From Pyxidicoccus trucidator (GTDB taxonomy: Bacteria; Myxococcota; Myxococcia; Myxococcales; Myxococcaceae): a DNA stretch of 64,000 nt. Positions 18,354-26,808 of the stretch are shown piece after piece (within the stretch, counting starts at the first letter, position 1; every line of letters begins with the position of its first letter). A model generated the notes under the pieces. It saw nothing but the letters and a program-made list of their open reading frames with translations. It was not told where the DNA came from and ran no database searches. The translations under genes and the position numbers were made by a program. The stretch is from NCBI RefSeq assembly GCF_010894435.1, contig NZ_JAAIXZ010000001.1, positions 1,557,123-1,621,122 of the forward strand, read 5' to 3'.

Positions 18354-21300
18354 TCAGCGGTTGATGACGAAGCCGCAGGCGGAGTCGAGCACCACCTTCG
18401 CCCCCGCCAGGGCCTTGAGGAGCCGCTCGTAGTGGGTGCGCTCGGCGTCCAGCTGCGCCTCCACGGCGTCGGCCTGCAGGCCCTGGTGGGCGAGGGAGAG
18501 GCGCAGACGCTCGGCGGCCGCGTCGCGCTCGGCCTCAATCGCCTTGCGCGCCCGGGTGGCCAGCTTCGCCAGCTCCGCCTGCGCGGCCTTCTGGCCCACC
18601 GGCACGGAGGCGTCCACGAAGGCGCCGAAGCCCGGGAAGGCGCGCGACACCTCGTCGCCCTTGAGCCCCTTCCCCTCCGTCTCCAGCGCGGGCAGCACCG
18701 TGGTGTCCGCCTTCGGGCCGTTGGCACCCTCCACCACGGCCACGCGCAGCAGCGTGCGCTCCAGGAAGCGCGCCAGCTGGCGGCTGGGCACGCGCGCGCC
18801 CGGGGAGGTGTCCTCCGGCTCGGGGAGCTGCACGTGGTACAGCAGCTCCAGCCCGCGCGCCTTCAGGGGCCCGCGCTTCTCGATGAAGCGGAACGCGCTG
18901 CGCCCATAGGGGCCGTCGCGCAGGAAGCCGAAGAGGGCCTCCACCAGCGAGTGGCCGGTGGCGAAGTACTCCAGCTCCTCCGCCTCCACCGCCGTGTCGC
19001 GCCAGAAGGTGCCCAGCACCGTCCGGTCCTCCATGACGTCGAGGCCCGGCAGCCCGTCCACCTTCAGCGCATGGCCGAACTGGAAGGCCACCTGGAACGC
19101 CTCCACCTGCTCGTCCGTGTCCACGCCGATGCCCACCCGGCGCGCCAGCTCGGTGACGGACTCCTCCAGGCGCTCGTCCAAGTCACGCGCCACGCCCCAC
19201 AGGCCGTCCTCCACGCTCGCGGCTTCGCCGTCCTCGCCCTCGTCCTCCTCTTCGATGCCCATGCGCTCCTGGGCCCGCTTCACCAGCCGCTCCACCGCCG
19301 GCTTGTCGAAGCTGCGCACGTCCAGCAGCGGGTCATACGCGCGCTTCACCTGCGCCCGCGCGGCCTCCACCTTCGCCTTCAGCTCCTGGGCGTACGCCAC
19401 GCGGGCCTCGCGCGGCAGCAGCGCCAGCTCCGCCAGCCGGTCCTCCACCTCCTCCAGCACCGCGTCCAGGCCGCCCACCGTCTCGCCGAAGACGCCGACG
19501 GCATCCGCCAGCAGCATCAGCACGTCCGACGCCAGCGTGCCCGCCGGGTCGAAGACGTGGATTTCCACCGGGTGCGTCTGGCCGATGCGGTCCAGGCGGC
19601 CGATGCGCTGCTCCACCGTGGCCGGGCTCCAGGGCAAGTCGTAGTGCACCAGGTGGTGCGCGAACTGGAAGTTGCGGCCCTCTCCGCCCACCTCCGTGCA
19701 CAGCAGCACCTTCGGGCCCTCCGGGTCTCGAAAGCGCGCCACCTGCCTGTCGCGCTCCACCAGCGGCAGGTCGCCGTGGTAGCCCAGCGCCTCCACGCCC
19801 TCGCGCCCCAGCTCCGACTGGAGCGCGTCCAGCGTGTCGCGGCTCTCCGTGAAGACGAGCACCTTCGCCGCCGGCTCCGTCTTCCAGGTGCCGCGCAGGA
19901 CATTGAGGAAGGCGACGAACTTCGCGTCGCGGGTGGGCAGCCGCAGCGCGTCTGCCTGGCCCTTGAGGACGGGGTTGGCCTTCACCGCGCCCGCGAAGGC
20001 GGCGGGGCTGGACTCCAGCCGGCGCAGCACGTTGCCCAGCGGCGCGCCGCGCAGGGTGCCGCCCGCCAGCGCCGCCAGCGCGGCGTCACGAATCTCGAGC
20101 TCCTCGGCGGGCAGCTCCACCGGGTGGCGGTGCAGCCGGCGCGTGGAGAAGCCGCCCACCACCGCGCGACGGTTGCGCACCAGCCTGTCGCTGAGGCTGT
20201 ACGTCTCCGCGAGGTGCTGGAGCAGCGCGTCCCTGTCTTTCAGCGTCGCCAGCTTCGTGTCCTCGGGGAAGCGCTTCGCCAGCGCCTGCACCGCGGCGGA
20301 GGGCTTGCCTCCCTCCATCAGCGCGCGCACGGCGGAGGACAGCTCCTCCTGGCGCTTCAGCCGCTCCTCGAAGCCCGCCACCGTGGGCGCGGTGGCCGCG
20401 TCGATGAGGGTGAGCAGCCCGTGGTACTCCGCCGGGTCCAGCTGCATGGGCGTGGCGGTGAGCAGCAGCAGGCCCCATGAGTTGCCCGCCAGTACCTTCG
20501 CCGCCTCGAAGGCCTTCTCGCCCTTGAGGTGGTGCGCCTCGTCGATGATGACCAAATCCCAGAAGGCGTCCTCGGCGCCGAGCTCGCCGCGGTGCTCCGC
20601 GCTGCGCGACAGCAGCTCCAGGCTCGTCACCACCAGCGGGAAGCGCGCCCAGGGCGAGACGCCCGGCGCCTCCTTGAGGGACTGCTCGTAGCGGTCCGAG
20701 TCCATCAGCGTGAAGAGCTGGTTGAACTTGTGGAACAGCTCCACCAGCCACTGCACGGTGAGGTGGCTGGGCGCCACCACGAGGCACCGGCGCGCCAGGC
20801 CCGACAGCCGCAGCGCGCTGAACACCATGCCCGCCTCAATCGTCTTGCCCAGGCCCACCTCGTCCGCCAGCACGAAGCGGGGCCGGCGCGCGGACAGCAC
20901 GCGCTGCACCACGCCCACCTGGTGCGGCTTCACCATGATGCGGCTGGCCAGCAGCGCGCCCAGCGCGTCGCAGCGGCGCTCGTCGTCCAGCACCAGCGCC
21001 TGCTTGCGCAGGGTGAAGGCCTTCGCCTCGCCCACGCGCCCCTCGCGCAGCGTGGACAGCAGGTCCGAGCGCGGCGGCAGCGCGCGCACCTCGGACTCGG
21101 GCAGCTCGTCCTCCTCGCCGGTGTCCGCGTAGCGCAGCACGTAGCGGCGCAGGCCTCGCGCGCCGGGCTCCTCGCGGATGACCAGGGCCAGCCGTCCCTT
21201 GTACGTCAGCACCGGCTCGCCCGGCGGCAGCGGGTACTGCACCAGCGCGCCGCCCTTGGTGGACACCAGCACCGGCGCGTCCTCCCGGGCCGGGAAGGAG

Positions 21301-21401
21301 ACGAGCGCCTTGGCGCCCTCCTCCTGAAAGGACATCAGGTGTCCCACACCCCATTCGGGCTGCGGGAGGTAGCGGACCTTCGAACCTTCGACGAGGGACA
21401 T
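18354..21401 (-). CDS. RapA-like SNF2-family helicase
   Basis: 1015 residues. The N-terminus (VEGSKVRYLPQPEWGVGHLM) resembles the beta-barrel domain of RapA. The SNF2 core follows: Walker A LADEVGLGKTIEAG (residues 179-191), the DEAH box in IIDEAHHLKG near 290, LLLTATPMQ, and the second helicase lobe with VEQRIGRLDRIGQTHPVEI. RapA binds RNA polymerase and uses ATP to recycle it after transcription; related bacterial SNF2 proteins remodel other protein-DNA complexes. The C-terminal about 300 residues are divergent, so whether it binds RNA polymerase is not certain. It is monocistronic and divergent from a histidine kinase gene. Confidence 0.88.
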   Translation of the reverse strand: MSLVEGSKVRYLPQPEWGVGHLMSFQEEGAKALVSFPAREDAPVLVSTKGGALVQYPLPPGEPVLTYKGRLALVIREEPGARGLRRYVLRYADTGEEDELPESEVRALPPRSDLLSTLREGRVGEAKAFTLRKQALVLDDERRCDALGALLASRIMVKPHQVGVVQRVLSARRPRFVLADEVGLGKTIEAGMVFSALRLSGLARRCLVVAPSHLTVQWLVELFHKFNQLFTLMDSDRYEQSLKEAPGVSPWARFPLVVTSLELLSRSAEHRGELGAEDAFWDLVIIDEAHHLKGEKAFEAAKVLAGNSWGLLLLTATPMQLDPAEYHGLLTLIDAATAPTVAGFEERLKRQEELSSAVRALMEGGKPSAAVQALAKRFPEDTKLATLKDRDALLQHLAETYSLSDRLVRNRRAVVGGFSTRRLHRHPVELPAEELEIRDAALAALAGGTLRGAPLGNVLRRLESSPAAFAGAVKANPVLKGQADALRLPTRDAKFVAFLNVLRGTWKTEPAAKVLVFTESRDTLDALQSELGREGVEALGYHGDLPLVERDRQVARFRDPEGPKVLLCTEVGGEGRNFQFAHHLVHYDLPWSPATVEQRIGRLDRIGQTHPVEIHVFDPAGTLASDVLMLLADAVGVFGETVGGLDAVLEEVEDRLAELALLPREARVAYAQELKAKVEAARAQVKRAYDPLLDVRSFDKPAVERLVKRAQERMGIEEEDEGEDGEAASVEDGLWGVARDLDERLEESVTELARRVGIGVDTDEQVEAFQVAFQFGHALKVDGLPGLDVMEDRTVLGTFWRDTAVEAEELEYFATGHSLVEALFGFLRDGPYGRSAFRFIEKRGPLKARGLELLYHVQLPEPEDTSPGARVPSRQLARFLERTLLRVAVVEGANGPKADTTVLPALETEGKGLKGDEVSRAFPGFGAFVDASVPVGQKAAQAELAKLATRARKAIEAERDAAAERLRLSLAHQGLQADAVEAQLDAERTHYERLLKALAGAKVVLDSACGFVINR

Positions 21402-21428
21402 AGGCTTGGAAGCAGGGCCCCTGGAATT

Positions 21429-21452
21429 GGGGGGTTCGCCTCATAACCCCCC
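21429..21452. other. Perfect hairpin in the helicase leader
   Basis: GGGGGGTT (21429-21436) and AACCCCCC (21445-21452) form an 8-base perfect stem with an 8-base loop, 28 bases upstream of the helicase ATG on the divergent side. It could act in the leader RNA or as an operator. Confidence 0.4.
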
Positions 21453-21656
21453 GCCATCACGAAGGCCATCCCGTCTGCACACACCGTGGATCATCCCGCA
21501 AACCGGCCGCGGCGCCCCTGCCGAGGGGTCGGATCACAATCTCCCTGGGGTCACTCCGCCCCGTCCGATGGGGCGATGTTCTCGGTTGCGCATATCGGTG
21601 ATGCTGACTCGGCCTGTCGTACGGGGTTTCCCGGTGCGGCTGGGGGGGAGTGCCAC

Positions 21657-23507
21657 ATGATGCGCCGTTGGACGTTCGCTCAGCGAGTGGGCGCGGGGCT
21701 GTCTGCCTGCATGCTGACCGGTGTACTGCTGCTCGGGACGCTGCTGTCCGCGTTGTACGGCCACGGCCCCACCGGAGGCGCGGTGCCAGGAGCCCTACCC
21801 CAGGCGCTGGTGGCGGGGCTGCTCGGCCTGGCCGGAGTGGGCGCGCTGGGCTTCGTGCTGCACCGCTCGCTGGTCCCCCTCCACACGCGGCACGAGCACA
21901 GCGAGCAGCGCCTGCAGTTGCTGATGGACGGTGTGACGGACTACGCGCTGTGCTTCCTGGACAGGTATGGCCGCGTCACCGCGTGGAGCGCGGGCGCCGC
22001 GCGCCTCAGCGGCTGGTCCGAGGCGGAAGTCACCGGGCGCGACGCGGACAGGCTCTACGCCGAGGACGAGGTCTCCGCGGGCGTGCCCCGGGCCCACCGG
22101 GAGCGCGCCGCCCGCGAGGGGCGCCTGCTGTCCGAGGGCTGGCGGATGCGCCGCGACGGCACGCGCTTCTGGGCGGAGACGCTGCTCACCGCGCTGCACG
22201 ACGGGCGCGGCCGGCTGCACGGCTTCGCCGAGGTGACGCGCGACATCACCGAGCGCCGCCGCATGGAGCGCGCCCAGGCCCTCTTCGCGGAGGCCGGCCG
22301 CGTCCTCCAGCCGCTGTCCGGCGCGCGCGAGGTGGGCGAGGCCCTCACCCGCCTGTGCGTGCCCGAGGTGGCGGATGCCTGCATCCTCTTCGCCCCCACC
22401 GAGGACGGCACCGTGCGCCCCCAGGCCGTGGCCTGCGCGGACACGGACGCCGCCAGCCGCCTGTGGGAGCCGCTGCTGCGCTGCCCGGATGATGGCGAGG
22501 TGGGCCCCTCGCGCGTGGTGCGCACGGGCCGGAGCGAGCTGCTGCCGGAGCTGGACGCGGCGTGTCTGCCTCACGCGCTGGACGGCACCGCGCACGGCGA
22601 GCTGCTGCGCACGCTGGGCGTGACGTCCGCCCTCACCGTGCCGCTGGCCGTGGGCTCACGCGTGCTGGGCGCGCTGTGCCTGCTGTCCACCGGCCCCCAC
22701 CGCCGCTTCGGCCAGGTGGACCGCGCCTTCATGGAGGAGCTGGCCGCGCGCGCCGCCCTCGCGCTGGACAATGCGCGCCTGCTGGCCGAGGCCCAGGACG
22801 CGCTCGAGCTCATCGGCGTGGCCGCGCATGATTTGGGCAACCCGCTCAGCTCGCTCCAGCTCCGGCTGCGGCGGCTGCGCATGCTGGAAGGCGCCAACGG
22901 GCATGATCCACGCATGCGCGACGGGCTGGGCGGGGCGGAGATGGAGACGCGGCGGCTGGGCCGGCTCGTCCACAACCTCCTCGACCTGTCCCGCATGTCC
23001 GCCGGCCGGATGACGCTGGACACCGAGGAGCTGGACCTGGCGAAGCTGGTGCGCGAGGTGGTGGAGCGCCATGCCGACCAGGCCGCCGCCGCCGGCTGCG
23101 CCCTCACCCTGCGCGTGGAGGAGAGCGCCTCTGGCCAGTGGGACAGGCAGCGCCTGGACCGCGTCGTCACCAACCTCGTCAGCAACGCCCTCAAGTTCGG
23201 CCGGGGCCGCCCCGTGGAGGTGCACGTCCACGCGGATGCCGACCAGGCCCGCTTCACCGTGAAGGACGCCGGCATCGGCATCTCCCCCGAGGCCCAGCAG
23301 CGCCTGTTCCGCCGCTTCCAGCGCGTCCATGGCGGCGAGCACCACCCCGGCACCGGCCTGGGCCTCTACATCGTCCGCCAGCTCGTCGAGGCCCACGGCG
23401 GCTCCATCCACGTACAGAGTCGCACCGGGGAAGGCGCGGAATTCACGGTTGAGCTTCCCCGGACCCCACGTACCACGTCGTGCGTCCCCTCGGAGGCGCG
23501 GGCGTAA
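21657..23507 (+). CDS. Membrane histidine kinase, PAS-GAF-HisKA-HATPase
   Basis: 616 residues from the ATG at 21657, which has GGGGGAG six bases upstream; a second ATG follows at 21660. Two hydrophobic helices near residues 12-32 and 43-65 anchor it. A PAS domain (LLMDGVTDYALCFLDRYGRV ... GFAEVTRDITERR) spans about 80-200, a GAF domain about 205-370, the HisKA helix carries the phospho-accepting His in VAAHDLGNPLSSL (near 390), and the HATPase has N (NLVSNALKFG), G1 (DAGIGIS) and G2 (GTGLGLYIV) boxes. It autophosphorylates and passes phosphate to a response regulator, but none is adjacent, so it is an orphan kinase. Confidence 0.92.
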   Translation: MMRRWTFAQRVGAGLSACMLTGVLLLGTLLSALYGHGPTGGAVPGALPQALVAGLLGLAGVGALGFVLHRSLVPLHTRHEHSEQRLQLLMDGVTDYALCFLDRYGRVTAWSAGAARLSGWSEAEVTGRDADRLYAEDEVSAGVPRAHRERAAREGRLLSEGWRMRRDGTRFWAETLLTALHDGRGRLHGFAEVTRDITERRRMERAQALFAEAGRVLQPLSGAREVGEALTRLCVPEVADACILFAPTEDGTVRPQAVACADTDAASRLWEPLLRCPDDGEVGPSRVVRTGRSELLPELDAACLPHALDGTAHGELLRTLGVTSALTVPLAVGSRVLGALCLLSTGPHRRFGQVDRAFMEELAARAALALDNARLLAEAQDALELIGVAAHDLGNPLSSLQLRLRRLRMLEGANGHDPRMRDGLGGAEMETRRLGRLVHNLLDLSRMSAGRMTLDTEELDLAKLVREVVERHADQAAAAGCALTLRVEESASGQWDRQRLDRVVTNLVSNALKFGRGRPVEVHVHADADQARFTVKDAGIGISPEAQQRLFRRFQRVHGGEHHPGTGLGLYIVRQLVEAHGGSIHVQSRTGEGAEFTVELPRTPRTTSCVPSEARA

Positions 23508-23772
23508 CCAGGGGGTAGGATTCCACCCTCAGTGGGTCAGCTATTCACCTGGAAACACTAATGGTTCGTATCTCAGCGGATTTTTCGCCCTGAAGTTGAA
23601 CCAATCTGTTCATTGCAGATATTCTTCGTACGGCTAGAAAGGCTCGAACCGGGGAAACCCGGAACCGGGAGAGACCCCGCCCACACCGCCCCCCCCGGGC
23701 GACGGGCCACAGGGTCCGCTGGCCGGGACGCCATGGCGGCGTCCGCTTTCATACGTACGAGGAGATTCAACC
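23508..23772 (+). promoter_or_regulatory. AT-richer leader/promoter region of the cytochrome operon
   Basis: The first 130 bases are clearly richer in A and T than the rest of the window and probably hold the promoter. The second half is GC-rich with possible stems (for example GGACGCC/GGCGTCC near 23730-23750) and ends in AGGAG eight bases before the cytochrome ATG. I looked for a c-di-GMP (GEMM) riboswitch, as is known for some cytochrome genes, and did not find its conserved core. Confidence 0.4.
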
Positions 23773-25611
23773 ATGGGTGGACTTGGAGCCCCCCGGGCTG
23801 GCTGCGACGGGTTTGTTGCGCGCCTGCCCTCTTCCCTGCTGAGCGGCCGTGCGGCGCTGCTGGCGTCGCTGGCGGGGCTGCTGGTCGCCTGCGGTGGCCC
23901 GGACGTCGCGGGTGACGTCGGTGACGACGTGGCGCTGGAGGAGCAGGCCCGAGAGCTGACGGGCTCCGACTCTGACGAGCGCCGTCCGTCCACGAAGCCG
24001 GTGGCGCTGTCCCTGGAGGTGGAGAACGGCGAGGGACGGCCGCTGCGCGTGCGCGCGGGCGGCACCTTCTACATCAATCAAATCGACATCCGCGCCGTGG
24101 TGCAGGCCACCACCGACGAGGGCCTGAAGACGCTGCGCACCGACAGCGACTTCGCGGGCCTGGGCTGGGCCGGGGCGCAGGTGGCGGACCAGGAGTCCAC
24201 CGGCCTGCGGGCGCCCTTCACCCGCCGCCGCTTCTACCGGGACGCCGCGTGGATGGACGTGCCCAGCTTCTTCACGGTGGAGCCGGTGGACAAGCATGGC
24301 CGCCTCACCGGCGCGCCGGTGCTGGTGAACGCGGGCAGCGAGCACACGCGCCGCACCGACAGCGACGACTTCTTCGTCCGCCGCTTCCGCGCCATCCAGA
24401 CGGCCACCGGCTGCACCACGCGGACGGACTGCTCGGGCTCCACCACCTTCGAGGAGGAGGCGCTCGTCGAGCTGCGCAACGCGTATGACCACGCCAAGGC
24501 GCACACGCTCACCTTCCACCCGAACACCCGCGCCCTGCGCCTGCGCTGGAGCCTGCGCCCGTTCGCTCCCTACGACATCCCCGTGGAGCAGGTGAAGAAC
24601 CCCGAGTACGCCTACGGCTTCAACCTGGAGCTCACCCCCCTGACGCCGCCCCGGCGCAACGGCACCTACGCTCCGGGCACGGAAATCTCCTTCCAGCTCA
24701 CCCTGCGGGACGGGGCGGGCAAGCGCCTGCACCCGAAGGGCGTCCTGCCGGCCTACAACGACGTGGCACCGGACGGCACCGAGTCGGGGTTGCAGTACTA
24801 TCGGGCCTTCTTCGATGCGACGACGACGTACTACCGGCGCAAGCACCGCGAGCGCATGCTGATGACGCAAATCGTCGGCCCCGCGCAGCACGTGCAGCCC
24901 ATCCGCTCCATCGTCACGCTCGAAGCCTTCCTGGACCCGAACGTGGACGAGCAGGTGGTGGCCACCCCGGAGCGCGACGGCGTCTTCTCGCAGTTCGCCA
25001 CCCTGCCCTTCTCCAACGTCCTGTTCGGCGGCGCCTTCGTCGACCCGAACCTCTGGAATCAAATCAACACGGACACCTTCCAGTTCACCGTCCCGGCGAA
25101 CGCCGCCCCCGGCACCTACTTCGTGACGGCGAAGGGCCGCCGCCTGTACCTGGGCGAGGACCTGCCGGGCTCCACGACGATTGAAATCCAGGTGGGCACG
25201 CCCGAGCGCACCCGGGCCAACCTCACCACCGGCCCCTGCACGAGCTGCCACAGCAAGGGCGGCGAGCTGAGCCAGGTGCTGCACGCCAACGACAACCGCG
25301 CCACCTGCGCAGGCTGCCACTCGCCGCTGGCGTTCGAGCTGGAGGGGCCCATCTTCGTGCGGACCCACTTCATCCACTCGCGCTCCAACCGCTTCGACGC
25401 GCCCCTGGAGAAGTGCTCGTCCTGCCACCTGACGAAGGCGAGCGTCCAGCGCACCAGCAAGGCCGCCTGCCTGTCCTGCCACAAGTCCTACCCGGACAGC
25501 CATGTGGCGCAATTCGGACCCATCGAGAGCATGTATGTCGGTGGGGGCCCGGAGTCGTTCCAGCAGTGCACCGGGGCCTGTCATACTCAGCACCCGGGTA
25601 GCGGCCTCTAA
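23773..25611 (+). CDS. Multihaem c-type cytochrome lipoprotein
   Basis: 612 residues with a lipobox ending at Cys40 (LLVACGG). About 440 residues without haem motifs come first, then four CxxCH sites at residues 489 (CTSCH), 512 (CAGCH), 548 (CSSCH) and 566 (CLSCH), and a fifth atypical CxxxCH at 599 (CTGACH). The layout, a beta-rich N-terminal part with clustered C-terminal haems and a lipid anchor, resembles OmcA/MtrC-like decahaem-family lipoproteins but with fewer haems. It should carry electrons at the outer membrane or periplasm. It leads a four-gene operon; the FIST gene starts 29 bases downstream. Confidence 0.88.
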   Translation: MGGLGAPRAGCDGFVARLPSSLLSGRAALLASLAGLLVACGGPDVAGDVGDDVALEEQARELTGSDSDERRPSTKPVALSLEVENGEGRPLRVRAGGTFYINQIDIRAVVQATTDEGLKTLRTDSDFAGLGWAGAQVADQESTGLRAPFTRRRFYRDAAWMDVPSFFTVEPVDKHGRLTGAPVLVNAGSEHTRRTDSDDFFVRRFRAIQTATGCTTRTDCSGSTTFEEEALVELRNAYDHAKAHTLTFHPNTRALRLRWSLRPFAPYDIPVEQVKNPEYAYGFNLELTPLTPPRRNGTYAPGTEISFQLTLRDGAGKRLHPKGVLPAYNDVAPDGTESGLQYYRAFFDATTTYYRRKHRERMLMTQIVGPAQHVQPIRSIVTLEAFLDPNVDEQVVATPERDGVFSQFATLPFSNVLFGGAFVDPNLWNQINTDTFQFTVPANAAPGTYFVTAKGRRLYLGEDLPGSTTIEIQVGTPERTRANLTTGPCTSCHSKGGELSQVLHANDNRATCAGCHSPLAFELEGPIFVRTHFIHSRSNRFDAPLEKCSSCHLTKASVQRTSKAACLSCHKSYPDSHVAQFGPIESMYVGGGPESFQQCTGACHTQHPGSGL

Positions 25612-25640
25612 CCGCCCCCGCAACACTCCGGAGGTCCTCC

Positions 25641-26804
25641 ATGGCACAAGTGAAGATGCATACGGCCCGCACCACGTTGAAGGAGCCGGATGCCGCCGCG
25701 GAGGACCTCCTCAGCCAGCTGGGGGGCACGCACCCCCGGCTGGTGACGATGTTCGCCTCGCGCGAGAGGGACCAGGTGGCCCTCAACCGCGCGGTGCGCG
25801 CCCGGCTGCCCCAGGGCACGCGCCTCATCGGCGCCACCACCGCGGGCGAGCTGGACAACACCGGCATCCACGAGGGCAGCGTCGTGCTGTCCGCGCTGTC
25901 CGGTGACTTCGAGGTGGGCCTGGGCCTGGGCAGCGGCCTGTCCGTGGACGCCATCGGCGCCGGCGCGGCCGCAATCAAGCGCGCCTGCGAGGATTTGGGC
26001 GTGCGCCAGCAGGACCTGGACCCGCGCAGGTATGTCGGCCTCGTCATCGACGACGGCTTCCGCTACAAGAAGGAAGAGCTGCTGCTCGGCATCCTGGAGA
26101 AGAGCCAGACGCTGGTGCTCGTCGGCGGCGGCGCCAGCGACGACAACCGGGACCCGGCGAAGCAGTCCGCCCTCGTCCACGTGGACGGCGAGGTGGCTGG
26201 CGACGCGGTGCTGGTGGCCCTCTTCAAGACCAACGCCCCCTGGGCCGCGCTCCGCTCGCACTGGTACGTGCCCACCGGCGAGAAGCTCACGATTACCAGG
26301 GTGGACGAGAGCCACACCCGCGCGCTCGAAATCGACGGCCAGCCGGCCGCGAAGCGCTACGCGGAAATCCTCGGCGTGGAGGACGTGAATCAGCTCGAGT
26401 TCGGCACCCCCCATGGCTTCGCGGTGCGCCCCACCGCCCTGCGCGTGGGCCGCGAGTACTTCATCCGCGCCGCCTGGAAGCCCCAGGAGGACGGCTCCAT
26501 CCTCTTCGCCAACCTCCTGGAGGAGGGCACCGAGCTGGAGCTGATGAAGATGGGCGACATGGCCGGCATGACGCGCGCCTTCTTCACCGAGGAGCTCCCC
26601 CGCCGGGTGCAGAACCCCCAGGCTGCTCTCCTGTTCCACTGTGGTGGGCGTATGTGGTACGCGAGCGCCACCAATACCGTGTCGCAGCTCGCGGAAACCC
26701 TCAAGGCCGCACCCACCGCCGCTGGGATGAACGTGCACTTCGAGATCTACTCGGGCTTCCACATCAACACCACGCTGACCACGCTGGTGTTTGGGGCGAA
26801 CTAG
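25641..26804 (+). CDS. FIST-domain sensor protein (NosP-like)
   Basis: 387 residues with a GGAGG ribosome site. FIST N covers about residues 35-225 (RLVTMFASRERDQVALNRAV, GATTAGELDNTGIHEGSVVL, LVLVGGGASDDNRDPAKQSA) and FIST C about 226-370 (FANLLEEGTELELMKMGDMA, ALLFHCGGRMWYAS). It has no signal peptide, so it is cytoplasmic. FIST proteins of the NosP group bind haem, sense nitric oxide and control a hybrid histidine kinase encoded in the same operon. Here the hybrid kinase starts 4 bases after the stop, which fits. Haem binding itself cannot be read from the sequence. Confidence 0.88.
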   Translation: MAQVKMHTARTTLKEPDAAAEDLLSQLGGTHPRLVTMFASRERDQVALNRAVRARLPQGTRLIGATTAGELDNTGIHEGSVVLSALSGDFEVGLGLGSGLSVDAIGAGAAAIKRACEDLGVRQQDLDPRRYVGLVIDDGFRYKKEELLLGILEKSQTLVLVGGGASDDNRDPAKQSALVHVDGEVAGDAVLVALFKTNAPWAALRSHWYVPTGEKLTITRVDESHTRALEIDGQPAAKRYAEILGVEDVNQLEFGTPHGFAVRPTALRVGREYFIRAAWKPQEDGSILFANLLEEGTELELMKMGDMAGMTRAFFTEELPRRVQNPQAALLFHCGGRMWYASATNTVSQLAETLKAAPTAAGMNVHFEIYSGFHINTTLTTLVFGAN

Positions 26805-26808
26805 AACC

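Noticed and set aside
23600..23772. GEMM c-di-GMP riboswitch before the cytochrome gene
   Set aside because: The conserved GACGCAAAGCC and GGGCAAACC parts are not present.
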